Assembly (NCBI GenBank): GCA_951640165.1
Contig: OX621253.1
Span: forward strand, 33,425,969-33,489,968
Direction of reading: 5' to 3'
Origin: Pseudoips prasinana
Lineage: Eukaryota; Arthropoda; Insecta; Lepidoptera; Nolidae
DNA: 64,000 bases
This document shows, one piece after another, positions 21,195 to 32,160 of this stretch. A program made the translations under genes and the position numbers. How positions within the stretch are numbered: position 1 is the first letter of the stretch; the number at the start of each line of letters is the position of its first letter. The notes beneath the pieces were generated by a model, which did not search any database, had not been told where the DNA came from, and worked only from the letters and a program-made list of their open reading frames with translations.

Positions 21195-22250
21195 ACGGCG
21201 CATTTTCCGAGAGACATTTCTTATGGTGGCTACACAAACCTATGCGAGAGCGACATAGCCTGCCGCAGGCCTGACAAGAGAAGTTTGCGGTAGTTGATGC
21301 CGAGCCATTTCATGTCGCTTCTGTCTCTTATCAGCAAGTACTCCGAACCAGGCTTCATCACAGATCTGACGACCCTCCACTACACGTTTGCGCCTTTCAA
21401 CTCAACAATTTTCAGCGAGCTTTTCCCAGCTACAGTGGTCAATTTTAAAAGCGGCCATATCCTGCTTGGAGCCGTCTTTAAAGCGAAGCAGAGGTCTACC
21501 GACATCTCGTTTCGCATTAGCTACCGCACCCAACAGAACACATCGTGGTATTCGAGTGGGTTCCATTCTGTGGATATGCCCCAACCAACGTAAACGCTTC
21601 TGTTTAAGAAACGCTGTCAGGCTAGGTAGCTGTGCTATTTCTAGAACTCTCTCGTTAGTGACCCTATCTTGCCATGTAATTCCCAAGATCTTACGGAGAC
21701 AACGCATGTAAAAGGAACCTATTCGGCGCTCCTGTTTCGCATACGACGTCCACGTCTCTGCTCCGTACAAGAGTATGCTTAAGATGGAGGCCTGGAAGAC
21801 TATCATCTTGGTCTTAATTGTAAGCAGTTTATTGTGCCATACTCTCGTGCCAAGCTTCCCAAACATGGTCGCCGCTTTCCCGATGCGAGCATCTATCTCT
21901 GCGTTAAGTGAGAGATAATTCTCTACGGTCGATCCCAGGTAGCAGAACCGATCAACTTCCTCCAACTGCGTGCCATTCAGAGAAAGCTCTGGGGCCTTGT
22001 GCTAGCACAACTGTCTTTTTTGTATTTATAGAGATGGCGAACAGAGAACAGGCCTGAGAAAATTTATCCACCATTAACTGAAGCTCGCCCGCAGAACTAA
22101 CCACAGAGACTGCGTCGTCGGCAAAGAGAAGACTGACAACGAAAAGATCCTCACGGTATCTTTTAAATTTTATGAGAGAGATGTTCAACATCTTTTCGTC
22201 AGCCTTCGTGTGTAGATGGATACCCTGTCGGCCTTCGCCGAAAGCTGATT
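21195..22250 (-). pseudogene. RTE-like LINE, end of RT domain and C-terminus
   Basis: Two minus-strand frames belong to one gene. The first (22191 down to 21952) has SLLFADDAVSVV (catalytic FADD) and INTKKTVVLAQGP. The second (21965 down to 21402) has VDRFCYLGSTV, YGAETWTSY, FYMRCLRKILGITWQDRVTN, RLRWLGHIHRM and VGRPLLRFKD. A frameshift near 21960 separates them, and a TGA follows WEKLAENC. Readable sequence continues to near 21200 (EAWFGVLADKRQKRHEMA). It is 5'-truncated and lies tail to tail with the CR1-like LINE. It differs clearly from the RTE copy at 58.8 kb. Confidence 0.8.
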
Positions 22251-23299
22251 GTAATATTAGCGATTACAGGTGTTGTACAGCTCTCGTCACGCATTGACCA
22301 GCTTACTCCCCAAGTAAATCGTGGGTAAAGAAGTTTACTTCAACAGACATTTTCGAGGGGTAACACAATCTTGAAAATTTCCTTTTAGTGAGCTATGAAG
22401 GAAACGGGCAGTGGTTAGGTGTCTAAGTCATTTTAGACGGCCAAGATCTACTTTGTCTCATGAAAATTAATGATAAATATGTTAATATTCAAAACTTTTC
22501 TTGAACTTCTTGAAATACTAACACAAAGTTACTGTTCGAGTTTCATTCTCCGTGATCATTGTTATTCTACTAACATTTACTTAATAACAATTGTATTTTT
22601 TCTTGTTGAAGCCATTTTCGTAATTAGGAAGCTAAAACAGGAACGTTTTGTTCGAAATGATTTCATTTGTAGACATTTTCTGTAAAAGTTCAACTGTTAT
22701 AGCTTTACTAAATAACCACTGGAAAATTTAACATACCTATAGTAATAAAATTTCGTACTGAAACTGTGAAAGAGAACCATTTTGGTGTGCGCTGTCGGTA
22801 CGTCTGTCACAATTTTTATAGAAATTAATTCTATCGATGAGAAAATGCAAAATAATAATAATATTGCTTATACAACCTTGTTTACAGCTGATGTTTAAAT
22901 ATAAAAATATTCTCAGTTAAGTGCTTGAATTCTATTCATATTAAATTTAAATAATTACTAGTAAATTAAAACACGGCTCGTATAGTGTGAATGAAAATTA
23001 TTTGGTCTTGCAATATGCGGTCTAAAATATATAATGAAGTAATGACTGTTGGTATGTGTTTATGAAAGTATTACTAGAAAAACAGAACGAATTTCATTTA
23101 TATGTGGATTGCTTGGTGCCGGATCTCAAGCTGTGCGTGGTAACTTGCCGCTCATAACTAAATAGAGCGCACCATTATCTTAATAATGTGCATTTACGAG
23201 TATGTAAAACATTCACGAGACAAACCTAGCTATGTGTGGACTGTTTAGGAAATTAGATACTTTATTTTTATGTGTTTGTAAAAATCGTCTATGCGTGTG
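22251..23299. other. No recognised feature
   Basis: AT-rich, with only short repeats such as (AAT)n near 22850. Confidence 0.5.
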
Positions 23300-23523
23300 T
23301 TTCCTGGTCCAGACAGCATATCAGGTCCACTCCATACCTTATTATGGGTGTAGTAAAAGGTGTTTAAGGCATAAACCAGGTAGTCCGGCAGCAGAGCCTA
23401 CCTGTGTAGTAGGTACCATCGACCTGCAGTTGGCAACTCGCTTTTCAAGTGCGGTAACAACGGCAAACCCCTGCAAATAGCCGACCGATGTCCAGCAGTG
23501 AACGACTTTAAGTTGATGATGAT
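23300..23523 (+). mobile_element. Decayed RTE-tailed short element
   Basis: Ends GATGTCCAGCAGTGAACGAC followed by TTTAAGTTGATGATGATTA, the RTE-type 3' end also found in family E. The body (GTAGTCCGGCAGCAGAGCCT and onward) does not match E clearly, so it may be another RTE-dependent element. Confidence 0.5.
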
Positions 23524-24063
23524 TAAACGTATATTTTTTAAATCAATAAGTCATGTTAAACGTTATAGAGTTCTTATCGAGGTATTCTTACTAACAATCT
23601 TCGTATAAATCTGTGTAATATAACATTCTTAATAAGGACACGACTCCACTCCACTCACTTCCCCTACATAACAAATCACCATACACGACACTACCTTTGC
23701 TTCATCGCTCCCCTACACGCGACTTCTCCAAATTATTTCTTACAAAATTCTTCAACAAAGGCACCCGGTATCATAAAAAAGCTCATTTATTAACAAGGGG
23801 TACAGTCGCGAGCGTATACATAAGTGATGGCGCGTGTCGACGCGACTGTACTCGATGTATAGCCGCACCACAGCAATGAACAATCAGACCTTAGAGCACA
23901 AGCTACGAACAAGCTATCGATTACATTACATATGCTACTTCTAAAGTCTCACAAAATTTTCGTTCCTTGACAAGCACTTTTATGCAGCATTGATTGACCA
24001 CGCGTATTTAGCACTAGGACAAAGAAAGAAGGGTCAACATATCTTGGGACAACTAACACACTC
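23524..24063. other. No recognised feature
   Basis: No supported gene or repeat. Confidence 0.5.
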
Positions 24064-24314
24064 CGTCAACGTAGCCTAGTTGGTAGTGCTCCTGCCTACG
24101 AAGCTGGTGGTCCTGGGTTCGAATCCCGGTAAGTGCAAATATTTGTGTGATGAGCACGAATATTTGTTTCTGAGTCATGGATGTTTTCTTGTATATAAGT
24201 ATTTATCTATCAGTATAAGTATGTATATCGTCGCCTGGTACCCATAGTACAAGCTTTGCTTAGTTTGGGGCTAGGATGATCTGTGTGACATTGTCCAAGG
24301 TATTATTATTATTT
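24064..24314 (+). mobile_element. SINE type A, copy 2
   Basis: Complete: A box TAGCCTAGTTGGTAGTGCTC, B box GGGTTCGAATCCCGG, core, GGTACCCATAGTACAAGC tail and (ATT)n end. Little diverged from the other type A copies. Confidence 0.9.
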
Positions 24315-24524
24315 ACACTGCCATCGGATCCCATACTATTTTTCCTAGGTGGGGATCAAACACAAGGCCACGATCGTAAATTCATGTTGGTTTTACATTG
24401 TCATCTTACATTACAAGTAAATAGGAACAGTATAAGTTTAAGCATCTATTCAAGCGGTATGTCTAAAGATGATTACAAATGCTTTGAAATCCTTATATAT
24501 AACTTTTAAGATATTTGTAGGCCT

Positions 24525-24640
24525 GATTCGGCAGGACATGTTGATACCACAACTATTATTGTAACACCACATGTAAAACTGTAACACGTGTTTCATACAA
24601 ATAAATGCATCTTTATCTTTAACTTTATCCTTCGGAGAAT
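24525..24640 (+). mobile_element. Possible LINE 3' UTR end
   Basis: AATAAATGCATCTTTATCTT followed by TAACTTTATC resembles the AATAAA-plus-short-repeat end of CR1/Jockey LINEs. No coding sequence remains. Confidence 0.4.
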
Positions 24641-25204
24641 ACGTTAAAATGGTGTTTCTGAATCTGAATATGTCGATGTCGGCAATGTCCGAGATCTACA
24701 GGTCAGCAAGACACTTTAAGAGAAAGCGCCAAGGTGCTTTTATCTGATTTTTTGTCAATAGGTACACCTAAATACACATCACTTAATAACTATCGAGCCC
24801 ACACACAAGTATTTATGTAGGAGTACGATTGGAAAGAAAACTAGCTACGGCTTTTCCTCTGCAGAACTATTTACTTTGTGGCTAGGGGAAGTTTAGGGGG
24901 TTTTCTTTTTTTATTCGAGGGTAAAAGAGCGAATACTCTAGAGGTAAGGGCAAGTTGGATTAAAATGGATTAATCACGGGGACTTTAACAATGAACTTGA
25001 ACTGTAGCTAAATGGATACCGAAACCATTTGTTTGATCTTCGGTTTCTCATCGGTCTCTCTCAGGTAAGGTCACATTGTCGTTTTCTTTTGCTAGGGGAT
25101 ATATCGGTAGTGAATAAGTTCTATTCTACATGTCGACGGTGAAATGACAATTTCTACTAACTACCAATACAAATTACCACAAACACCACCTTTAATATTT
25201 GTTA
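24641..25204. other. No recognised feature
   Basis: No supported gene or repeat. Confidence 0.5.
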
Positions 25205-25517
25205 CTAGCTGTGCCCGCGTTTTACCCGTGTTAAATTTTATAAATTATCACAGCTCTTCCCCCGTAGGTGATAGCGTGATATGTAGCTTATATGTTGACC
25301 CGACCTCTTAGTAATATTCATGCAAAATTTGAAGTAAATCCATGCAGTACTTTTTGAGTTTAGCCCGGACATATGTACATACAGACAAACAGACAAAAAT
25401 TTTAAAAACTTTATTTTTGGCTTCGATTTCAATTGTAGATCACGCCCCAAGTATCCGTTTTTAAAAGATATTCAATGTACAGTTTTGACTTTCCTACGAT
25501 TTTATTATATGTATAGA
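25205..25517 (-). mobile_element. Helitron-like element, full length
   Basis: On the minus strand it starts TCTATACATATAATAAAATC and ends with a GC hairpin, GGGCACAGCTAG, then T: a complete 313-bp non-autonomous Helitron inserted between A and T. The same family occurs at 53551 (inverted pair), 62200 and, as a fragment, 19135. No ORF. Confidence 0.85.
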
Positions 25518-26045
25518 TTGTTGGGATGTATGTAGGTAATAGCATTCTGTACCATGTATTTTAAACAGTGCAGTTCTAATAACAGGCACTGCAATGGCCA
25601 AATTCCAAAGCCTCCAACGACTAGCATGCTCAGCAAATACAGGCATCATTAGAACTAAAAATATGTATCTAAATATCTATCTGTTTAACTATAATGTTAG
25701 GCAAGGTTTCGACGGCTCTTCACATCTTTGTACCATAACTCAACCACAAAGTTTGCGCCCTCAATATGGAGACGAAATAAAACTTTTTCCCGATATTATT
25801 TAACTAGCAATACTAAGTAAATATTTTCATCGGGCAATACTTCAACTTCTAACGGAAACTAAAAACTTTTTAAGTTCACTTACTGATAGTGGAGCTGCAC
25901 TCACAAACTGATACTTACTCTCTAAGTAAAGTTTAAAAGACAATCTTCGAAGTAGCGCAGAAAAGTTCCACCAATATTTTACAGATATCTTGTGATCATA
26001 AACAGTAAGGAAAGACTTATACAAAGGCAAAAAAGCAGCTTCTTT
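25518..26045. other. No recognised feature
   Basis: No supported gene or repeat. Confidence 0.5.
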
Positions 26046-26230
26046 TTTCAAAGACATAGCCCGGACTAAGGACTGTATCCCTGTGTCGCGGGGTACTTTA
26101 CAAACATATATTATTCACTGATGCAAAGTACTCAGGCTCAGAACAACTATTTATAGGTCACATAAATAGTAGTCCTGCGCGGGGCTCGATCCTGGGACAC
26201 GAAGTGGCGAGACGACTGTCTTAGTGCAGT
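26046..26230 (-). mobile_element. SINE type C copy, decayed
   Basis: Minus-strand match to type C: GTGTCGCGGGGTACTTTACA, CTCAGAACAACTATTTATAG, and the head region GACACGAAGTGGCGAGACGA. The B box is mutated (GGCTCGATCCTGG on the plus strand). Confidence 0.7.
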
Positions 26231-26321
26231 CAACTTAAACTTAAAGGGCAGCTATGATAGCCCGCAACTGCAGCCGCACTTTCTGCTGCTTACTTGGTAG
26301 TTACAAATGAATATCTTTTAT

Positions 26322-26460
26322 TATATATCCGAGGGCGACAAACGAGCAAGTGGGTCACCTGATGGTAAGTGATCACCGCTGCCCATGGACACTCGCGATA
26401 CCAGAGGAGTCGCGGGTGCGTTGCCGGCCTTTAAGAGTCAGCAAACAAGTGTTGCTGACC
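26322..26460 (-). pseudogene. Jockey-like LINE C-terminus and 3' tail
   Basis: The minus strand encodes LKGRQRTRDSSGIASVHGQR, a C-terminal signature of the same LINE type as 4685, 7800 and 61942. The stop and a 3' UTR (TCACTTACCATCAGGTGACC, then CACTTGCTCGTTTGTC) follow. Upstream coding sequence is not recognisable. Confidence 0.7.
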
Positions 26461-27190
26461 CTTCCCCCACCCCAATGAGCTCTGGCTACCTTACTCACAC
26501 TCGGAAATACAACATTAAAATTATTAATGTCATTATTAAGGAATTGCTTCTGTAAGTATAGTATAGTAACTTTACTAACATTCTGCCAAAGACAAGCGCT
26601 CAACGGATATCTGATCAAAAGTAATTTAATTTCAACCCTAAAGCCCGAACGGACAAAATATGAGAACAATACGTAACAACAAGCAAATTACGTCTATAAA
26701 TAGATCCAATAATCCGAGTACCCTCCACTCGAACTATATCCAACTAATCCGCACATTTACACGCTCCCTACTAGTTATCTAACAAACTTGCTATCTCTAA
26801 GCCTCCACACGCAGACAATAGGCGAAACCTTCCCCCTATTATGTAGTTATTAAAGAGGCTATTAAGCCGCCAGGGGACTGATTACCGGACAAGCCGGACA
26901 ACTCGGACGCCACGCGATGCCGGACGGCGGCGGCCGCCCGGCACGAATACATATGGAAAGAGCGTAGATTATAAGGCTTTCATTGAAAATGAAGGAGAAC
27001 GAGAAGATTTAATTACTTGAACTTTGTTATGCTGGCTATGAGATAGCTATCTCACAGCCAGCGCGAGATAACGAAAACAATATATTAAATTAACTAAGTA
27101 ATAAAAATTAACGAGCAATAAAAAAAAACTTGTGTGTACTTATGTACACGCGTTAGAAGTTATACAACATGAACATAGTTATCAATTTTC
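26461..27190. other. AT-rich stretch with a GC-rich islet
   Basis: At 26868-26945 the sequence becomes very GC- and CpG-rich (CCGGACAAGCCGGACAACTC, GCCGGACGGCGGCGGCCGCC). No consensus splice sites flank it on either strand. It could be a promoter-proximal or conserved element, or a foreign insert. Confidence 0.4.
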
Positions 27191-27400
27191 ATACCACCTA
27201 GAACTAACTTCATGCTGTTATTTTTACGATGCGCGCACATTGTAAAAATTCACTGTCATACCACCTAGATTTAACTTCATGCTGTTATTTTTACGATGCG
27301 CGCGCATTGTAAAAATTCACTGTCATACCACCTAGATTTAACTTCATGCTGTTAAATTTTTTGGTGTCGGTGTGCGCACGCATCGTAAAAATTCACTCTC
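27191..27400. repeat. 67-bp tandem repeat, about 3 copies
   Basis: Unit starts at 27191, 27258 and 27325 with ATACCACCTAGAWYTAACTT, then CATGCTGTTA and TTTTTACGATGCGCGCGCAT. Each unit holds a partly palindromic TACGATGCGCGC/GCATTGTA segment. It directly precedes a family R copy. Confidence 0.85.
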
Positions 27401-27454
27401 ATCATTTTTCTCCATCGCGCCAAAAGAAGTATAACTTCAAAAATTTTATAAAAA

Positions 27455-27650
27455 AGGTTTTTATTCACGTAGACTTTAAAAAAGCGCTTGTAAATAGACA
27501 GAACATGTCTGTAGTAATATAGTTATAAACATAATAAAAATATTACGATGCATATCATATTATCTCTATCTATCTATATCTATACGTATCTAGAGATCTA
27601 TGTACGTATAGATATAGATAGATAGAGATATGATATGCATCCTACTATTT
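27455..27650 (+). mobile_element. Family R fragment ending in a long hairpin
   Basis: Starts TTTTTATTCACGTAGACTTT and continues AAAAAGCGCTTGTAAATAGA. Instead of the normal 3' half it ends in a hairpin with 42- and 39-nt arms (27547-27588 and 27603-27641; a single 3-nt gap) built from ATCTATC repeats. The hairpin probably replaced the 3' half. Confidence 0.65.
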
Positions 27651-28155
27651 TTTTAATTAATGTGCTTTATAAGATAATGTTATGTGTTAGTAAACTACCC
27701 CAATTAATTCTAAATTTGATCTATCAGTGTGTATCATTCGTAAATTAACGACAGAGTAAGGGAGGGAGTGAGTACCTCAGATTGGTAAAGGGTGCTAGTT
27801 CTTACTTAGAACGGTATTGGTACTATTGTATTGCACTGTAAACTTCACGATAAAATAATAAAACAAAGTGCTAGAAACCTCACCATACATATAGCACATA
27901 TCGTTTTTAAGAAAATCAGTTCACTCAAATAAAACACAAATTTCCTCTGAGCAACTTAGTTGAAAGTTAACGAGTTGAAGCGTTTAATTTACCGTTTGCG
28001 TAGTACACGTCGCCCGCGCCGCGGCCGGATTACCGAAGGGCTATTGCAGATATCACCATGGTTACTTCACGATGAAATTAATACAGCACTTTGCGGCATT
28101 GGTAAAGAACTTGGTACTATTTGAAATGAATTGGCTCTGGAAGATAAATATATTT
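27651..28155. other. No recognised gene; one GC-rich islet
   Basis: CGTCGCCCGCGCCGCGGCCG lies near 28010-28029 in otherwise AT-rich DNA. No splice sites or frame support an exon. Confidence 0.4.
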
Positions 28156-28399
28156 GACGGTCACCGTAGCCTAGTTGGTGGTGCACCTGCCTACGAAGCT
28201 TGTGGTCCTGGGTTTGAATCCCGGTAAGTACAAATATTTGTGTGATGAGCACTAATATTTGTTTCTGAGTCATGGATGTTGTCTATGTATATAAGTATTT
28301 ATCTATCTATATAAGTATGTATATCGTCGCCTGGTACCCATAGCTTTGCTTAGTTTGGGGCTAGGATGATCTGTGTGACATTGACCCAAGATATTATTA
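28156..28399 (+). mobile_element. SINE type A, copy 3
   Basis: Starts GACGGTCACCGTAGCCTAGT. The B box carries one change (GGGTTTGAATCCCGG). Core, tail and short ATT end are present. Confidence 0.9.
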
Positions 28400-28421
28400 A
28401 TTTTTTTTTTCTTATATTTAA

Positions 28422-28804
28422 AATAATATCCTGGGACATTATTTACACACGGCCAGCTCATCCCAAACTAAGCAGAGCTTGTATTATGAAAACCATATAA
28501 GTCATATACTACATATCATATTTTTTTGTTTTGTTTTGTTTTGTTTTTTTTATTTATTTCCATAAGTTAAACATACATTTTACTAGGATAGCAAACCCAA
28601 AAACCACGGAGATTTGTCCGATCTGCTATTATTGTAAATTCATACTTATATCTTCGAGTCTAAATGCTCGAAGACTTATATAGATAATTACACCCAGACT
28701 CAGAAAGACATGTTCATGCACACAAATATCTGTCCTGGGTGGGAATCGAACCCACGACCTTCGGCGTGAAAAGCAAATTTGCCAACCACGCCAATAGGCC
28801 CGTC
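28422..28804 (-). mobile_element. SINE type B, copy 1, with nested insertion
   Basis: Type B has the head GGCGTGGTTGGCA...CACGCCGAAGGTCGTGGG with B box GGTTCGATTCCC, the shared core and the ATT tail. About 130 bp between 28511 and 28645 are foreign: on the minus strand they end AAATAAATAAAAAAAAC followed by CAAAA repeats, like a LINE 3' tail. A small hairpin (CTTCGAG/CTCGAAG) lies beside it. Confidence 0.75.
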
Positions 28805-29228
28805 AGATATAATACAGACGCTATATACTCTTGTATGTTTGTGTGTTTGAAGGATCAGGTTCTAAGATGAAGTACACTAACTAAGTCATACAAACTAACA
28901 AAAGTGTATTATTAAAGCGTGTGCGTTACTTGTCTTGGTCGGGGTGTACTCGCGTACAGCACTTCGGCCCTTCAGGATCTTTTGTACTAACCCCCGTTGG
29001 TTTTTATTCTATCCCTAGAGCCCTGAATGCAGTCTACACATAATTCAGTACGCTTGTTAGGGCTAGGTGCGTTACTTAAGGTACTAAGGACTGATTCGGG
29101 TCCACATCCTGCGATATTACTGTGACGCATAAAATACCGTCCATGTTAATTAAAAGAGTCCCCGTCATACAGGAAGGTCATTTTTATTTTTCGTATAACG
29201 TATATTTTTAGAAATTATTTGGAAGGTT
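28805..29228. other. No recognised feature
   Basis: Slightly GC-richer at 28920-29120, but no exon or repeat is supported. Confidence 0.45.
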
Positions 29229-29390
29229 AAGCCATAATCGCCACGTTTTACAGACGGTAAGCGATCACAGTATGATGGTCATAGTATACAGAAAGAAACA
29301 CTACTGTCCGTTCTCTGGGAGATAAAAACTCGGGACGATCCTACACCCCCACGGGATGAGATGGGGTGCTGATATTCTTTGCATTAGCAC
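29229..29390 (-). mobile_element. Family E copy, partial
   Basis: TAAGCCATAATCGCCACGTT ... CACGGGATGAGATGGGGTGC, then TGATATTCTTTGC, matches the middle and 5' part of family E on the minus strand. The RTE-like 3' end is missing. Confidence 0.65.
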
Positions 29391-30241
29391 AAAGAATTAC
29401 TATTATGTACATTAATAATGGCCTCGTACCGAGCGCATAATTAGACGACGGGTTTTAACGTGAATTAATAAGAACTACATATGTTAGAAAAACAAACAAA
29501 AATGATTTATTTCATCTCCACAAATTACATGATATTAACATGAAACAAACAAAATTGACAAAATGTATGAAGTTGCAACTTTTTGGCACTTATAAGTGGA
29601 TTATTGTATTTCCAGATAGAAGTTTAATATTTCCAAATGAACCCCCTGACAATAAAACTTATTGAACTAATACTTTTAGCTAAATAATAATAATAAGATC
29701 GATTTACACAGCATTACCAGTAGTCTAACCACCACGGCGAAGAATTCAATTACAACGCATTTCATCCATCCCTTTCTGCATTTCTTTAGCATTTAATTTC
29801 CTTCTCTTTTCAATTATCTCGTTTTGTTAGTTTAAATGATTCAATTTGTACTGCGTTATTCGAGGTGGAGTCCCGTGGCGCCCCGGGCGCCGGGATGCAG
29901 CGCACTTCGTCCATTAGCTGGCTTGCAGGCTGGGCTTAATCCTACTGTATTTAGGTACTTGACGCGATTTCTCCGTTGATTTGTGATTCCGATTTTTTCC
30001 TTAGTGTAAGCTTTTGAGAGGGACATTTTGTACAAATCGGTTGTTGTAAGAAGAACTGATGTACGTTTTTTAAAACAGTTATTATTGTAATATTAGGTAT
30101 GTATTCGTCATTACCGATTAATTTTTTGTATCTGTACTCGCAGTAGAATACACTATCATTACTCACTAAAATATGTTGTGTGCGGTTGTAATTGGACTTT
30201 AGATTTAGCAGTTTTATAAGGAAATTATATTAGTGATTTAC
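29391..30241. other. AT-rich stretch with a GC-rich islet
   Basis: At 29868-29940 there is a GC-rich block containing the palindromic GGCGCCCCGGGCGCC. No splice sites. The 71-codon minus-strand frame at 29951-30166 shows no recognisable domain. Confidence 0.4.
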
Positions 30242-30457
30242 GTGGGTGGGATTCCCAACCAGGACAGATAGTTCTGTGCATAAACATGTCTGTTTGTCCT
30301 GAGTCTAAGTGTAATTATCTATATAAGTATATTGTATTTACAAAAGGAAACTAGTATATGTAGTATATAAGTTATCTGGTTTCCATAGTACAAGCTCTGC
30401 TTAGTTTGGGATCAGATGGCCGTGTGTAAATAATGTCCCAGGATATTATTATTATTT
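30242..30457 (+). mobile_element. SINE type B, copy 2, head missing
   Basis: Begins at the B-box side (GGGATTCCCAACCAGGACAG) and then has the complete core and the TGGTTTCCATAGTACAAGC tail with ATT end. The tRNA-like 5' part is truncated. Confidence 0.8.
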
Positions 30458-30816
30458 GTATTCTGTTTCTGTAGCTATTAATTCATAATAAAATAAATTA
30501 ATTTGTAGGTTGATCCGGGAATAATTGCCTAATGCTTGCGGAAATTAACCAATATGGCCGTTGTCAGCCCCTTAACGTTGCAGTTGAATAGAACTTCCCT
30601 ATCGCACCATCCGGTTCCGTATCTAGCATCACCCGCTGGACTTCTACCCGACTGTGGGGTTCGCGTTAATTGGACGTGTCTATCAAAAGATTAGCACGAA
30701 CTGGAGTTCACAGCTAAATTAAACTGGTAGGATTTACGTTAACTTCGATCTTTATTACTGAAAGCCATTCACCTATTCAAAGGTTACAATGCCACAGACA
30801 TATACCAAAACGTTTC
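30458..30816. other. No recognised feature
   Basis: Moderately GC-rich at 30580-30700. No frame or splice site is convincing. Confidence 0.4.
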
Positions 30817-31044
30817 ATCATGTCAGCCAAAGTATTTACGTCCACAGCTGGACAAAAGCCTACCCACAAAATGGGGGATATGCCATAATCGCCACGCTTG
30901 GCAGACGGGTTGGCGATCGCAGTTCGACGGTCATAATTCACAGAAAAACGTCGCTGCCCGTTTTCTGATAGGCATTCCCTCGGATGATTTCTACGCCCCC
31001 CACGGGATGAGATGGAGTTATGATATTCTATCCCGTCACCACAT
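30817..31044 (-). mobile_element. Family E copy, near full length
   Basis: Reads on the minus strand from TGTGGTGACGGGATAGAATA to TTGTCCAGCTGTGGACGTAA and then ATACTTTGGCTGACATGATG. The last part is the RTE-type 3' end. Confidence 0.8.
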
Positions 31045-31281
31045 ATGTTTAGCACCTCTTAATCTATCTATCTAGTTGTCATGAATCGAGGTTCCAACCT
31101 CAAAGCTCATGCTTTCTGGCGCGGCTTGTTCAATTCGTAGTTTTATTTTGCTAGACGGGTTGGGCCCGCGATCATCTCCAGTGACGCAGTGAAAGCCTTC
31201 TAGCGCTCTAACTATAAACCTGCCGAGTCCGGCACATCTCCCAATAAAATCAATTAATACAAAAATTACATGAAAATGACT

Positions 31282-31458
31282 GCACGTGTGGCGCAGCGGC
31301 TAAGACAATCGCCTCGCCGCTTCGTGTCGGGGGTTCGAGTCCCGCGCCGAACAACTATTTGTGTGACCCATAAATAGTTTTTGTGAGTCTGGATGTAATT
31401 TGTGTCCGTCTATTAGTTATATGTTTGTAACGTGGCGTGGTCTTTCTTAAAAAAAAAT
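31282..31458 (+). mobile_element. SINE type C, best copy
   Basis: tRNA-like head GTGGCGCAGCGGCTAAGACA (A box) and GGGGTTCGAGTCCCGCGC (B box), then the core GTGTGACCCATAAATAGTTT and TTGTGAGTCTGGATGTAATT. The tail, GTAACGTGGCGTGGTCTTTC, is unique to type C and ends in an A run. Copies: 781, 26046 and 50674 (minus) and fragments at 43962 and 57490. Confidence 0.85.
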
Positions 31459-31865
31459 ACATTAAAAGAGACGAGTTAATTGCTTTGACGAGGATGTGAG
31501 TGTTACATGAAGGTTTACTACTATCTGCAAGAAGAAGCAAGTATCGGATCATCTGGCGGAAAGTCGTAGAAAGTGTTTAAAGCCCGAAGGAAGGTAATAA
31601 CGCCTTGATTATTTAAAACCGTAGAGAGAAATTACACTGGTATTTATAGACTGTGTGATGTAGTTGGTCTGTAGACTTTAATTGGTAGTACGGCCCGCAG
31701 TGGTCTGATCTGAACGCAACCCGGCTATTTGAAACCGCTAAGATTAGATGAAAACGTTGTGTTTGACGGGATGTTTAACTTGACACCAAGTCTGACGTAG
31801 TAATTACAGAATACCACTTTTTATGTAGACTCACCCATACTAAATGTATATACAATAGACACATA
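31459..31865. other. No recognised feature
   Basis: No supported gene or repeat. Confidence 0.5.
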
Positions 31866-31995
31866 GTTATATTAAGGAGGAGTGTTCAGACGCACTGTAG
31901 GCAGGCATCCTACAAGATGGGGCAACGATGTGTATGCTGGAGATCTTTTAGGGGAGGCTTTTGTCCAGCAGTGATCGTCTTTCGGCTTATACATG
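31866..31995 (+). pseudogene. RTE LINE tail with internal deletion
   Basis: AGGCAGGCATCCTACAAGAT followed by GGGGCAACGATG, then GCTGGAGATCTTTTAGGGGA and GGCTTTTGTCCAGCAGTGAT, parallels 60335-60480 of the RTE LINE but lacks about 60 bp in the middle. It ends with TGATGATAATGG. Confidence 0.7.
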
Positions 31996-32044
31996 TGATG
32001 ATAATGGTCCATGTCTTGTATGTTAACGCAAGACAGTTAATAAG

Positions 32045-32160
32045 TTGACCTGTTTACTGAGTGAGGAGTGAGTGAACTATAATAAGCTAGATAGAGGTTG
32101 CATGGCGCCGTACAATGCTTGAATAGTGATAGTAATGAGTTTACAGTAGCTTCAGTTACA
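32045..32160 (+). repeat. Repeat K, copy 2
   Basis: GAGTGAGTGAACTATAATAA ... GGCGCCGTACAATGCTTG and AATAGTGATAGTAATGAG correspond in reverse to 13955-14035. Class unknown. Confidence 0.55.

Noticed and set aside
21294..21711. Plus-strand open frames of 99 and 107 codons
   Set aside because: Antisense shadows of the minus-strand LINE C-terminus (YGAETWTSY...RLRWLGHIHRM).
24064..24140. Possible genuine tRNA gene
   Set aside because: A and B boxes are present but the acceptor and anticodon stems do not pair fully, and the same head is followed by SINE core and ATT tail in eight copies.
27191..27400. CRISPR-like array
   Set aside because: Units are directly adjacent with no unique spacers, and the sequence context is an insect nuclear genome.
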